From contig CANHJA010000016.1 in assembly GCA_947460795.1 (NCBI GenBank), positions 1 to 18,904 on the forward strand: 18,904 nucleotides of DNA, read 5' to 3'. The notes beneath the pieces are model-generated. The model worked only from the letters and a program-made list of their open reading frames with translations, was not told the DNA's origin and did not search any database. Shown here piece by piece: positions 1-7,815 of this stretch; positions within the stretch are counted from its first letter, which is position 1; each line of letters opens with the position of its first letter. Both the position numbers and the translations under genes were made by a program. Source of the DNA: Bacteroidota bacterium (GTDB lineage: Bacteria; Bacteroidota; Bacteroidia; Chitinophagales; Chitinophagaceae).

Positions 1-233
1 AATACAAAACTATAATTATGCAAAGCTCCATATATAGAACACAAAGAACCAGGAATGGCGAATATTAAAAAAAAGGAATCATTTTTTTCAAAAAAACCAG
101 GTTTCCCTACATGATGATCTTCATGTAAATTCCATAAAAATCCATGCATTATATATTTGTGGGTAAACCATGCTACAAATTCCATGAGAATAAAAATAAA
201 AGCGGTGATGGTTATGTTCGTAATTGCGTTCAT
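1..233 (-). CDS. crtZ: Beta-carotene hydroxylase CrtZ, N-terminal part (runs off left edge)
   Basis: Seen: an open frame starts at the ATG at 233-231 and continues off the window for 77 codons. It contains a first membrane segment (about residues 5-22), then HKYIMHG (about 25-31) and HEDHH (about 38-42). These are the first two histidine clusters of the non-haem di-iron fatty acid hydroxylase / carotenoid hydroxylase superfamily, followed by a second hydrophobic stretch beginning FFLIFAIPG. Known: CrtZ hydroxylates the beta-ionone rings at C3, converting beta-carotene to zeaxanthin in the membrane. Context: it is the last visible gene of the minus-strand carotenoid operon, 40 nt after idi. 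The frame crosses runs of 7-8 identical bases but stays open, so no frameshift is implied. The C-terminal His clusters lie outside the window. Confidence 0.88.
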   Translation of the reverse strand, partial: MNAITNITITAFIFILMEFVAWFTHKYIMHGFLWNLHEDHHVGKPGFFEKNDSFFLIFAIPGSLCSIYGALHNYSFV

Positions 234-273
234 GTCGTATATGTTTTATATAATTTTTAAAATGAGTTAGTAA

Positions 274-798
274 TTAATGAGTTGAATGAAGCATTCTATT
301 TTGAACTTCATCAAAACAAATTTTAAACCATTCTGTGTAGGCTTTCGGATTTTTTTGTATGTCCATTTTTATGTTGTCTAATGATTCGTATTTCCAGTCC
401 ATCACTTCATCGGTATTAATGATAGGGGAGCTATTGTAGTTTCCAAAAAACACATGATCATATTCATGTTCTATTAGTTCATTATCTAAAGTTGCTTTAT
501 AAATAAAATCAAAGTTCTTTTTTAAAGGAGTCCTTATTCCCATTTCTTCCATCAATCGTCTTTCTGCAGATTCTAATGTAGTCTCATTTTTTCGAGGATG
601 ACTGCAACAAGAATTTGTCCATAAACCACCCGAATGATATTTATTTAACGCTCTTTGTTGTAATAATAATTCATTTTTATCATTGAAAATAAAAATAGAA
701 AAAGCCCTGTGCAATAAACCCAACTTGTGGGTTTCAGTTTTGCCCATAAAGCCAATCGGATTATCGGATAAGTCAACTAAAATTATTTCTTCTTCCAT
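274..798 (-). CDS. idi: Isopentenyl-diphosphate delta-isomerase, type I
   Basis: This 174-residue Nudix-fold enzyme interconverts IPP and DMAPP, balancing the C5 precursors for carotenoid synthesis in the cytoplasm. Seen: the type I signature around NSCCSHP (residues 62-68) has the catalytic Cys at 65 and a metal-ligand His at 67. Further candidate ligands are His24, His30, Glu110 and Glu112 (EHEYDH), and a Nudix-like RRLMEEMG lies at 80-87. The length matches the bacterial type I family. Its ATG overlaps the stop codon of the upstream small gene by one base (TAATG), which points to translational coupling. It sits between that gene and crtZ, so its job here is very probably to feed the pigment pathway. 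The assignment is secure; only the physiological partition between carotenoids and other isoprenoids is inferred. Confidence 0.95.
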   Translation of the reverse strand: MEEEIILVDLSDNPIGFMGKTETHKLGLLHRAFSIFIFNDKNELLLQQRALNKYHSGGLWTNSCCSHPRKNETTLESAERRLMEEMGIRTPLKKNFDFIYKATLDNELIEHEYDHVFFGNYNSSPIINTDEVMDWKYESLDNIKMDIQKNPKAYTEWFKICFDEVQNRMLHSTH

Positions 799-1292
799 TA
801 TTTAGTATTCAGTTGGTTTTTTTCAGCTGGTGAAATCTGCTTGCATTGGTTTAAAAAATGTATAATTTTTTTTAATAAATCAGCGTCTGAAATGGATCTT
901 GATTTTATAGCACCCAACAAAAGTATTTTATCTGAGTCAATATTCTTGTAGTAATTTAAAAATGTTGGAATATTTGTTTGAATGGCTAATCTCAAATAAC
1001 GCAACTCTATATTTTGAGGATCATTAATAATCGCTTTTTCTAACAATGATTTACCATCATTAAAATATTTTAATTTTTTTATAGGATTTATGGTATACTT
1101 AGCTTGTAAAGCAAGTGTAGATCCTTTATACCCTAACAAAGTAGGGGATAATTTAGGCTCATTATTTAGTAAATCAATGAGTTTATTTGCAGATATTTCA
1201 CTCACAGAAGCTTGCTCAAACATATTTCTAATTGTATTTATTTTACTATCATTCGTAAATAAAAAAAGGAATAATAAGCTAATAAGTTTCAT
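798..1292 (-). CDS. Unknown protein coupled to crtB and idi, helical, possibly TPR-like
   Basis: I do not recognise a named family. The 164-residue product begins with a short hydrophobic stretch (about residues 2-12), which could be a signal peptide or anchor although no clear cleavage site follows. The rest looks alpha-helical. A segment around residues 50-110 has small residues spaced like a tetratricopeptide repeat: a helix rich in G and A, a basic linker with Pro, then LLEKAIINDPQN, which resembles the end of a TPR unit. There are no evident catalytic residues. The start codon overlaps the crtB stop (TAATG at 1294-1290), and its stop overlaps the idi start in the same way, so it is embedded and probably co-translated with carotenoid enzymes. 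A role as an accessory or scaffold for membrane pigment synthesis is an inference from position alone. Confidence 0.8.
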   Translation of the reverse strand: MKLISLLFLFLFTNDSKINTIRNMFEQASVSEISANKLIDLLNNEPKLSPTLLGYKGSTLALQAKYTINPIKKLKYFNDGKSLLEKAIINDPQNIELRYLRLAIQTNIPTFLNYYKNIDSDKILLLGAIKSRSISDADLLKKIIHFLNQCKQISPAEKNQLNTK

Positions 1293-2128
1293 TATAAAAT
1301 ATTAAATTGATGTCTAAGATTAGATTTAAGCATAAGCACCATTTTTTCAAAATTTGGAATCCGAATGCGTTCATTCATAATTCTATGCGGGGGTACATTT
1401 TTTATTTTTTTAAATAATACAGTATAATAATAATAAGCCAAGTATACCCCTTTTCTTGAACTGGTAGGTAATTTTTTTATGCCAACAAGTGCCTCATCAA
1501 ATTCATCTTGAATATTTTGTTCAATTTCTAATTTATCTGCAAGAGTAAAATTATCAAGGTTTACTTCGGGGAAATAGGTTCTTCCTAAATCTTCATTATC
1601 CGCTTTAATATCTCGTAAAAAATTTACTTTTTGAAATGCAGATCCCAATTTCATTGCAAAGTGTTTCAAATCTTCATACTGCTCTAAATTGCTTTCACAA
1701 AAAACACGCAAACACATTAAACCAACTACTTCGGCAGAGCCTAAAATATATTGGTCATACAATTTTTTGTCAAATTCTTGTTTTTTTAGATCCATTTCCA
1801 TGCTATCTAAAAAAGTATCTATCAAATATTTATCAATGCAATACGTGTGTACTACTTTTTGAAAACTATTTAAAATAGGGTTTAAACTAATTTTTTGTTC
1901 AATGGCTTCATACGTATCTGCTTTAAATTTGGCAAACAAATATTGCTTGTCATACTCATGAAAAGTATCTACTATTTCATCGGCAAATCGAACGAATCCA
2001 TAAATCGCATAGATAGGATTGTGTAATTTTTTATTTAAAAATTTAATACCTAATGAGAAACTGGTACTGTAACTAACAGTGGTTGTTTTGCTGCATTTTA
2101 TGCTGATTGCATCAAAGATTTCTTTCAT
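1292..2128 (-). CDS. crtB: Phytoene synthase
   Basis: This 278-residue member of the squalene/phytoene synthase family condenses two geranylgeranyl-diphosphates head to head into phytoene, the first committed step of C40 carotenoid synthesis, on the inner face of the membrane. Seen: the two Asp-rich Mg-diphosphate motifs of trans-isoprenyl synthases are present, DEIVD at residues 50-54 and DIKAD at 173-177. The second lies inside the longer family signature FQKVNFLRD...GRTYFP (about 165-187). Length is normal for bacterial CrtB. Context: it starts 5 nt after the crtI stop and its stop overlaps the next start by one base. Adjacent crtI argues for phytoene rather than squalene synthesis, since an HpnC/D type would sit with hopanoid genes. 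Confidence 0.94.
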   Translation of the reverse strand: MKEIFDAISIKCSKTTTVSYSTSFSLGIKFLNKKLHNPIYAIYGFVRFADEIVDTFHEYDKQYLFAKFKADTYEAIEQKISLNPILNSFQKVVHTYCIDKYLIDTFLDSMEMDLKKQEFDKKLYDQYILGSAEVVGLMCLRVFCESNLEQYEDLKHFAMKLGSAFQKVNFLRDIKADNEDLGRTYFPEVNLDNFTLADKLEIEQNIQDEFDEALVGIKKLPTSSRKGVYLAYYYYTVLFKKIKNVPPHRIMNERIRIPNFEKMVLMLKSNLRHQFNIL

Positions 2129-2133
2129 GAATA

Positions 2134-3612
2134 TTATTTTACTAGGTCTTTTTTTATTTGTGTGGCTATAATACTACCAGAAATTAAACAAGGAGGAATG
2201 CCTGGTCCTGGAACAGTCAATTGCCCTGCGTAGTATAAATTAGAAATTTTCTTGTTTTTTATTTTAGGTTTCAATACAGCAGTTTGCATCAATGTATTGG
2301 CTAATCCATATGCATTTCCTTTGTATGAATTGTATTCATTTTTAAATTCAGTTACACAAAATGATTTTTTGTATTCTATATAATCTTTTATTGATTCTCC
2401 TGTTAATTTTTCTAGTCGAGTCAATACTTTTTCAAAATAGATGGCACGAGTTTCTTCATCATCTTTTAAGTTTGGCGCAATTGGTATTAATATAAATAAA
2501 TTTTCTTTTCCTTCCGGCGCAACACTATCATCTGTTTTTGATGCACATGAAACATAAAATAGCGGTTCTTCTGGCCATTTGGGTGTTTTATAAATGTCTA
2601 TTGCATGGGGCGAAAATGGCTTGTCGAAGAATAAATTATGGTGTTGAAGATTGTTTATCTTTTTATTGACTCCTAAATAAAATAGTAAAGAAGAAGGGGC
2701 CAATACTCGAGAATCCCAATATTTTTCTGAATAATTTTTAAATTTATCTTCCAATAAATTCATTTCAGTGTGATGGTAGTCTGCCGCAGAAACAACAATA
2801 TCAGTCTGAATTAATTTGTCATTCACTACAATGCCCTCACATTTATTTGATGAGCCAACAGAAATTTTTTGCACACCTGCATTGGTATGAAAAGTAACTC
2901 CTAACGATTCAGCAAGAGTTACCATCCCATCAATTATTTTCCCCATCCCTCCCATAGGATACCAAGTGCCTAATTTAATATCAGCATAATTCATCATGCT
3001 ATATAAAGCAGGTGTTTCTTCTGGCATAGCTCCCAAAAACAAAACTGGGAACTCCAGTAAACGAATTAATTTGGGATGAGTGAAATATTTTTTTATGTGA
3101 TTCGAAAAAGACTGAAATAAATCGATGCTAAAAATGTTTGAAAATATTTTTTTGTTTACAAATTCAAAAATTGATAGGCAAGGGGTATGCACTAAATCAT
3201 TCATTCCCACCTTGTATTTTTTTGCAGCCTCCTCTAAAAATAAATCAAGCTGATGGCCTGCTCCCAATTCAATGGTTTCAAACATATTTCTAAAGTCCTC
3301 ATAATTAGAAGGGATATCTAATATGTCATTCTCACCAAAATATACTCGATACGAAGGAGACAGTCTTTTTAGTTCATAATAATCAGAACATTTTTTTCCA
3401 AAGGATTCAAAAAATTGATCAAATACATCCGGCATCCAATACCAACTAGGCCCCATGTCAAAATGATATCCATCCGTTTTCATTACTCGCGCACGACCAC
3501 CTAAATGCTCATTTTTTTCATATACATTTACTCGATGCCCTTGTTGAGCCAAATAACATGCCGTTGAAAGACCTGCAAAACCACTGCCTATAATTGAAAT
3601 GTTTTTTGACAT
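2134..3612 (-). CDS. crtI: Phytoene desaturase (CrtI type)
   Basis: This 492-residue FAD enzyme desaturates phytoene stepwise, most likely to lycopene. Seen: the N-terminal Rossmann dinucleotide fold has GSGFAG at residues 9-14, an acidic residue closing the second strand (VNVYEKN), and the GGRA motif with the DGYHFDMGPSW block. The C-terminal FAD/substrate signature is YYAGQLTVPGPGIPPCLISG (about 460-480), diagnostic of CrtI-family desaturases and related oxidases. Length is typical. It is the first gene of the carotenoid operon, with a well-matched promoter about 105 nt upstream. Paralogous CrtN/CrtD-like enzymes share this fold; direct coupling to crtB favours CrtI. The number of desaturation steps cannot be read from sequence. 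Confidence 0.94.
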   Translation of the reverse strand: MSKNISIIGSGFAGLSTACYLAQQGHRVNVYEKNEHLGGRARVMKTDGYHFDMGPSWYWMPDVFDQFFESFGKKCSDYYELKRLSPSYRVYFGENDILDIPSNYEDFRNMFETIELGAGHQLDLFLEEAAKKYKVGMNDLVHTPCLSIFEFVNKKIFSNIFSIDLFQSFSNHIKKYFTHPKLIRLLEFPVLFLGAMPEETPALYSMMNYADIKLGTWYPMGGMGKIIDGMVTLAESLGVTFHTNAGVQKISVGSSNKCEGIVVNDKLIQTDIVVSAADYHHTEMNLLEDKFKNYSEKYWDSRVLAPSSLLFYLGVNKKINNLQHHNLFFDKPFSPHAIDIYKTPKWPEEPLFYVSCASKTDDSVAPEGKENLFILIPIAPNLKDDEETRAIYFEKVLTRLEKLTGESIKDYIEYKKSFCVTEFKNEYNSYKGNAYGLANTLMQTAVLKPKIKNKKISNLYYAGQLTVPGPGIPPCLISGSIIATQIKKDLVK

Positions 3613-3718
3613 TTTAGTTCGTTTTCATTTATATATTATTCAAAAATGAATATATTTTTTGTTTTGATGCAATTAAATAATTGTCTGTTATGTAGTTGCA
3701 ATGAAATATATTGTTCTA

Positions 3719-3749
3719 CAAATATATAAAATGATTAATCGATAACCAA
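3719..3749 (-). promoter_or_regulatory. Predicted promoter of the carotenoid operon
   Basis: On the minus strand TTG (3749-3747) is followed after 20 nt by TATATTTG (3726-3719). This matches the Bacteroidota sigma-A consensus of a -33 TTG and a -7 TAnnTTTG with usual spacing. Transcription would start near 3713, leaving a leader of about 100 nt before crtI. Confidence 0.6.
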
Positions 3750-3897
3750 TAGGCGTTTATGATACTATATAGAATAAAATCCATTATTTTGGACTGAATT
3801 CTGTATGATTAAATGCTCTTCACGCAAGTTGTAAATGCATCAACTAATTGTTGCCAAGAGAATATAATCAATCAATATAGAAAAACCTTCTCGAAAA

Positions 3898-5502
3898 TTA
3901 TTTCTTATTTTCTAGAGCGGCTTTCACAAATGCTACAAATAATGGATGTGGATTTTCTACTGTAGATTTCAATTCTGGATGAAATTGCGCACCTACAAAA
4001 AAAGGATGGTCTTTAATTTCTACTATTTCTACTAAACCAGTTTTAGGATTTTTACCAACGATATCCATGCCGGCTTTTTCAAACTGTTCGATGTATTGAT
4101 TGTTGAACTCCCAACGATGACGATGTCTTTCGGAGATGTATTTTTTACCATATGCTTCATACGATTTGCTTCCTTCTTCAATTTCACAATCATAAGAACC
4201 TAAACGCATAGTTCCTCCCATTTGAATGATGTTTTTTTGATCTTCCATCAAGTCAATTACCGGATAAGCAGTATGTATATCCATTTCTGTAGAATTAGCC
4301 GTTGTAAATCCTAACACATTTCTTGCATATTCAATTACACAGCATTGCATTCCCAAACAAATCCCAAAGAATGGAATTTTATTTTCTCTAATATATTTAA
4401 TGGATTCAATTTTTCCTTCAATTCCTCTATTGCCAAAGCCTGGGGCTACTAATACACCATCTAGTCCACTCAATTTTTCTTTCACATTTTCTGGTGTTAT
4501 GTGTTCCGACTGAATATTTTTTATAACGACTTTGCATTCATTTACTGCACCTGCATGTACAAATGATTCTAATATCGATTTGTAGGCATCTTGTAGTTCA
4601 ACATATTTACCAACTAATCCGATCGTTATTGTATGTTTTGGATTTTTTAGCTTTGTTAAAAATGCTTTCCAATTATCTAAAATAGGTTCGTGTCTTAAAG
4701 GCAATTTTAATTTTTCCAAACAAATCACATCCAAATTTTCACGCATCATGTGTAATGGAACGTCATAAATAGTTTCTGCATCGGCAGCTTCTACCACAGA
4801 ATCCACTTGTACATTGCAGAATAAAGCGATTTTACGTTTGATATCGCCATTAATTGGTTCCTCAGTTCGGCAAACAATGATGTCAGGAGCCAATCCATTT
4901 TCATTCATCAATTTAACTGAATGTTGGGTTGGTTTTGTTTTTAATTCTTTAGCCGCTTTTAAGTATGGAACCAGTGTTAAATGTACAACGAGTACATTTT
5001 CTCTACCATTTTCCCATTGCAATTGACGAATAGATTCTACATATGGTAAACTTTCAATATCACCCACAGTTCCTCCAATTTCTGTAATTACAATATCAAA
5101 ATCATTTTCAGTTGCTAATAAAGTAATGCGTCTTTTTATTTCATCAGTGATATGAGGAATTACTTGGACCGTTTTGCCTAAATAAACACCTGCACGCTCA
5201 TTGTTGATTACATGTTGGTATATTCTCCCTGTTGTTACATTATTTGCTTGAGATGTAGGCGTACTTAAAAAACGCTCATAATGGCCTAAATCCAAATCAG
5301 TTTCTGCTCCATCATTGGTTACATAACATTCGCCATGCTCATAGGGATTTAAAGTTCCTGGGTCAACATTTATATAAGGATCCAATTTTTGAATCGTCAC
5401 TTTGAAGCCTCTAGCTTGTAATAATTTAGCTAAAGAAGCAGCTATAATTCCTTTTCCTAATGAGGAAGTAACTCCACCAGTTACAAATATGTATTTTGCC
5501 AT
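3898..5502 (-). CDS. pyrG: CTP synthase
   Basis: This full-length 534-residue cytosolic enzyme aminates UTP to CTP using ATP and glutamine. Seen: the N-terminal synthase domain opens with the P-loop-like GGVTSSLGKG (residues 9-18) and continues with LDPYINVDPGTLNPYEHGE and the EIGGTVGDIES motif. The C-terminal class I glutaminase domain has the nucleophile elbow GICLGMQ with Cys382, and the His508/Glu510 pair in FHPE, completing the triad. The end residues match the family closely and the start is the only sensible ATG. It stands alone, 285 nt before crtI and divergent from lpxD. A -7 element lies about 75 nt upstream of its start. I saw no convincing hairpin terminator behind it, so some read-through into the carotenoid operon is possible. 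Confidence 0.98.
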   Translation of the reverse strand: MAKYIFVTGGVTSSLGKGIIAASLAKLLQARGFKVTIQKLDPYINVDPGTLNPYEHGECYVTNDGAETDLDLGHYERFLSTPTSQANNVTTGRIYQHVINNERAGVYLGKTVQVIPHITDEIKRRITLLATENDFDIVITEIGGTVGDIESLPYVESIRQLQWENGRENVLVVHLTLVPYLKAAKELKTKPTQHSVKLMNENGLAPDIIVCRTEEPINGDIKRKIALFCNVQVDSVVEAADAETIYDVPLHMMRENLDVICLEKLKLPLRHEPILDNWKAFLTKLKNPKHTITIGLVGKYVELQDAYKSILESFVHAGAVNECKVVIKNIQSEHITPENVKEKLSGLDGVLVAPGFGNRGIEGKIESIKYIRENKIPFFGICLGMQCCVIEYARNVLGFTTANSTEMDIHTAYPVIDLMEDQKNIIQMGGTMRLGSYDCEIEEGSKSYEAYGKKYISERHRHRWEFNNQYIEQFEKAGMDIVGKNPKTGLVEIVEIKDHPFFVGAQFHPELKSTVENPHPLFVAFVKAALENKK

Positions 5503-5574
5503 AACAATAAGTATTTTGTATGACCTTTTTTATAATTAATCAATCTAATAACGGAAAAAAATTTGAAGGTCGGA

Positions 5575-5582
5575 CAAAGGTA
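5575..5582 (-). promoter_or_regulatory. Predicted -7 element of pyrG
   Basis: The minus strand reads TACCTTTG, an exact match to the Bacteroidota -7 consensus TAnnTTTG. The nearest TTTG upstream (5601-5598) is only 15 nt away, shorter than usual, so the -33 part is uncertain. The leader to pyrG would be about 70 nt. Confidence 0.5.
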
Positions 5583-5729
5583 AAATTTATTTTCAAGCAA
5601 ACACGAAATCAGTAAAAAATGTGGAAACCTTTTTTAATTATCTTAATAAAGTATATTTTTTTATCATTTTATATAAAAAAAATATAAAGTCGTGTAATTA
5701 TTTGTAATTATGGATTACATTTAGAAATA

Positions 5730-5783
5730 TTTGTAAAAATTTAAACAAAAATATAATTGTTGTTTAAAAATTAAATTTACAAA
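5730..5783. repeat. Imperfect inverted repeat in front of lpxD
   Basis: The left arm at 5730-5748 begins TTTGTAAA and ends TTTAAACAA. The right arm at 5760-5783 begins TTGTTTAAA and ends TTTACAAA. The arms pair over the outer 8 and inner 9 bases with a 5-nt bulge and an 11-nt loop, 24 nt before the lpxD start. It could be an operator or a leader hairpin. The AT richness of the region raises the chance that it is fortuitous. Confidence 0.45.
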
Positions 5784-5807
5784 TCAAGAACTAAATATAT
5801 AATTTGA

Positions 5808-6755
5808 ATGAAATTTAAAGCGCCAGTTAGCATAAAATGGGTAGCCGAATTTATAGGGGCAAAATTAATTGGGGATGACACTATCCAAGTCGATGGACTG
5901 AATGAAGTTCATAAAGTAACACCAGGCGATATTTCATTTGTAGATATCGAAAAATATTATGCTCGTTTGCTAGAAAGTAATTGTGCCGCTATCATTATCA
6001 ACAAAGAAGTAGAATGTCCGACTGGGAAAGCATTGTTAATTATAGACAAACCCATTGAGGCCTACAATAAATTAGCAACTCATTTTACCCCATTTGAACC
6101 TGCTACTAAAATGATTGCAGATACTGCTATCATTGGTGAAGGAACCATTATTCAACCAGGTGCATTTGTTGGAAATCATGTAAAAATTGGGAAAAATTGT
6201 ATCATTCATCCAGGTGTAGTGATATATGATGGAACTACCATTGGTAACAATGTAAATATTCAAGCCAATTCAGTTATTGGGGGAGATGCTTTTTATTTTA
6301 ATAAAAGAAAAGATGAAGAGGTAATGTACTTGAAATTAGAAAGTTGCGGCACCACAATAATTGAAGACGATGTAGAAATTGGCGCTTGTTGCACCATAGA
6401 CAGAGGCGTAAGTGGAATCACAATCATAGGAAGAGGAACTAAATTTGACAATTATATTCATATTGGACATGGAACCATTGTTGGAAAAAATTGTTTATTT
6501 GCTGCACAAGTTGGTGTTGCTGGTAAAGTAATTATAGGAGATAATGTATTATTATATGGCCAAGTAGGAGTGTCCAAGGATTTAGTGATTGAAAGCAATA
6601 CAGTTGTTTTAGCAAAAAGTGGTGTAGGAAAATCATTGCCAGGTGGAAAAGTTTGGTTTGGTATTCCTGTACAAGATGCGAAAGAAAAAATGGAAGAACT
6701 TGTTTGGGTTAAAAGAATTCCTGAGTTGTGGGATAAAGTTAAAACCGATTTTTAA
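5808..6755 (+). CDS. lpxD: LpxD-family UDP-3-O-acylglucosamine N-acyltransferase
   Basis: The 315-residue product has the N-terminal uridine-binding-like domain of LpxD (about residues 1-95, including TPGDISFV at 38-45). A left-handed beta-helix of hexapeptide repeats follows (about 100-290: many [IV]-G-x-x-x-x units, with AAQVGVAGKVIIG), then a short helical tail. Known: LpxD transfers a 3-hydroxyacyl chain from ACP to UDP-3-O-acyl-glucosamine in lipid A synthesis. The expected catalytic His is His221, but the surroundings read HIGHG rather than the usual IAHN. From memory this resembles a second, LpxD-like paralogue found in many Bacteroidota besides the lpxD of the lpx operon. No other lpx genes are nearby, which fits the paralogue view. 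Family assignment is firm; the exact acyl substrate is open. Confidence 0.85.
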   Translation: MKFKAPVSIKWVAEFIGAKLIGDDTIQVDGLNEVHKVTPGDISFVDIEKYYARLLESNCAAIIINKEVECPTGKALLIIDKPIEAYNKLATHFTPFEPATKMIADTAIIGEGTIIQPGAFVGNHVKIGKNCIIHPGVVIYDGTTIGNNVNIQANSVIGGDAFYFNKRKDEEVMYLKLESCGTTIIEDDVEIGACCTIDRGVSGITIIGRGTKFDNYIHIGHGTIVGKNCLFAAQVGVAGKVIIGDNVLLYGQVGVSKDLVIESNTVVLAKSGVGKSLPGGKVWFGIPVQDAKEKMEELVWVKRIPELWDKVKTDF

Positions 6756-6828
6756 TCTTTATAAACCACTTTGCCTTAATCTATAAAAAGGTAGATATTT
6801 AAAACTATTTTTCTAACTTTACGTTTAT

Positions 6829-7683
6829 ATGAAAAAATTTATTTTAGTAGCAATCGTTATTGCATTTGCGTTGCCAGTTTCAGCTCAATTTTATGGTCCA
6901 TTTTATGGTGCCAATGTTTTTGTAAATAAATCGAATCTTTTCAATTCGGATGATTACAGAGCGGATAGTTTTCAAACTTACAAAAAGACTCCTTCATTTG
7001 CAGGCAATTTTGAAATTGGTTATTTATATCAAACAGGGCTTTCAGTAGCAACTGGAATTCAATTTGGAACTTGCAATCAAAAATATACTGGGTCAAATAA
7101 TTATTATCCGTACAATTTAACAGCCACTACCAAAACTTCCTCTATCAGAATCCCAGTTATCTTTGGAATTCAAAAAATGAATGATAAAAAACTGAAGTTC
7201 TTGTATACAGTTGGTTTTTATTATTCATACAACACTTCTTATTCTGATAAATGGGAATTAACCAATAAAGTCCCTACGAACAATGTTACTCAAGTTCAAA
7301 CATATACTTTAAAAGACGATATTATTTCATACGAAAACAATATCAATGCGCAAGCTAACTATAGTGCAAACTTAAACAGAAGACCTTATCAACGCCATGG
7401 TCTAGGTGCTTTAGCATCTGCAGGAATCAAATATCAATTGAAAGATAAATTGGAATTAATAGCACAAGTAAAGACTGAATTTACAGTTACCAACGCAGAA
7501 ATTACAAATGAAATTCGGTTTACTCCGATCAATGACCCTTCAACATTTCCTTATAACGGACATGCATTTCAAAACCATGCAAAGTTTATGAATGATAAAA
7601 ATTCTAATTGGAACCGAGCTTCAACTCATCCTTTTAATTTAGGACTTTCAATCGGTGTAAGATATTATCTTTTCGATTTTTAA
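6829..7683 (+). CDS. Outer-membrane beta-barrel protein (unknown role)
   Basis: The 284-residue protein has a clear Sec signal peptide (MKKFILVAIVIAFALPVSAQ, cleavage after Ala-Gln at 19-20). It continues with alternating polar/aromatic strands such as GNFEIGYLYQTGLSVATGIQFG, SSIRIPVIFGIQ and HGLGALASAGIKYQLKDKLELIAQVK, and ends in GLSIGVRYYLFDF. A terminal aromatic on the last strand is the usual sorting signal of outer-membrane barrels. The pattern fits the small PorT/OmpW-like 'outer membrane protein beta-barrel' families common in Bacteroidota, with perhaps eight to ten strands. A -7-like box TAACTTTA (6814-6821) lies 7 nt before the ATG, so it may have its own promoter. The gene is followed by a strong terminator. 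No specific substrate or partner can be inferred. Confidence 0.85.
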   Translation: MKKFILVAIVIAFALPVSAQFYGPFYGANVFVNKSNLFNSDDYRADSFQTYKKTPSFAGNFEIGYLYQTGLSVATGIQFGTCNQKYTGSNNYYPYNLTATTKTSSIRIPVIFGIQKMNDKKLKFLYTVGFYYSYNTSYSDKWELTNKVPTNNVTQVQTYTLKDDIISYENNINAQANYSANLNRRPYQRHGLGALASAGIKYQLKDKLELIAQVKTEFTVTNAEITNEIRFTPINDPSTFPYNGHAFQNHAKFMNDKNSNWNRASTHPFNLGLSIGVRYYLFDF

Positions 7684-7702
7684 TTCAATTTGTCAACTAT
7701 TT

Positions 7703-7733
7703 AAGAACGTTTCTATTTTGAAACGTTTTTTTT
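7703..7733 (+). terminator. Intrinsic terminator after the barrel protein gene
   Basis: The arms AACGTTTC (7706-7713) and GAAACGTT (7720-7727) form a perfect 8-bp stem, extendable by a G-U and two A-T pairs, with a 6-nt loop. The stem runs into eight T (7726-7733). It lies 20 nt after the stop codon and separates this gene from nuoH. Confidence 0.85.
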
Positions 7734-7788
7734 ATTCATAAATAAAAATTTTCGATAATAAGTATTTTATACTTTGCCTTAGTTTCTT

Positions 7789-7796
7789 TACTTTTG
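7789..7796 (+). promoter_or_regulatory. Predicted -7 element of nuoHIJ
   Basis: TACTTTTG is an exact TAnnTTTG match located between the preceding terminator and the nuoH ATG, 19 nt upstream of it. No TTG sits at ideal spacing; TTTG at 7773-7776 is too close. The leader would be about 15 nt. Confidence 0.5.
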
Positions 7797-7815
7797 TGAA
7801 CTTAACACTCAAAGA

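Larger units (their letters stand above)
5503..5807. other. Divergent pyrG-lpxD intergenic region
   Basis: This 305-nt, very AT-rich spacer separates two divergent genes. It holds the predicted pyrG -7 element (5575-5582) and a long imperfect inverted repeat close to lpxD (5730-5783). I found no clean TAnnTTTG for lpxD; the nearest, TACATTTA within 5715-5722, has one mismatch and no TTG at the right distance. No coding potential is apparent. Confidence 0.7.

Noticed and set aside
60..100. Possible frameshift in crtZ at runs of A/T near 67-74 and 82-98
   Set aside because: Counting the runs carefully (8 A at 67-74, 7 at each of the other two) keeps the frame open and gives a normal CrtZ sequence to the edge of the window.
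3840..3897. GAGAA/TTCTC pairing as a pyrG terminator
   Set aside because: The stem is 5 bp with a very long loop and no adequate U-run on the minus strand.
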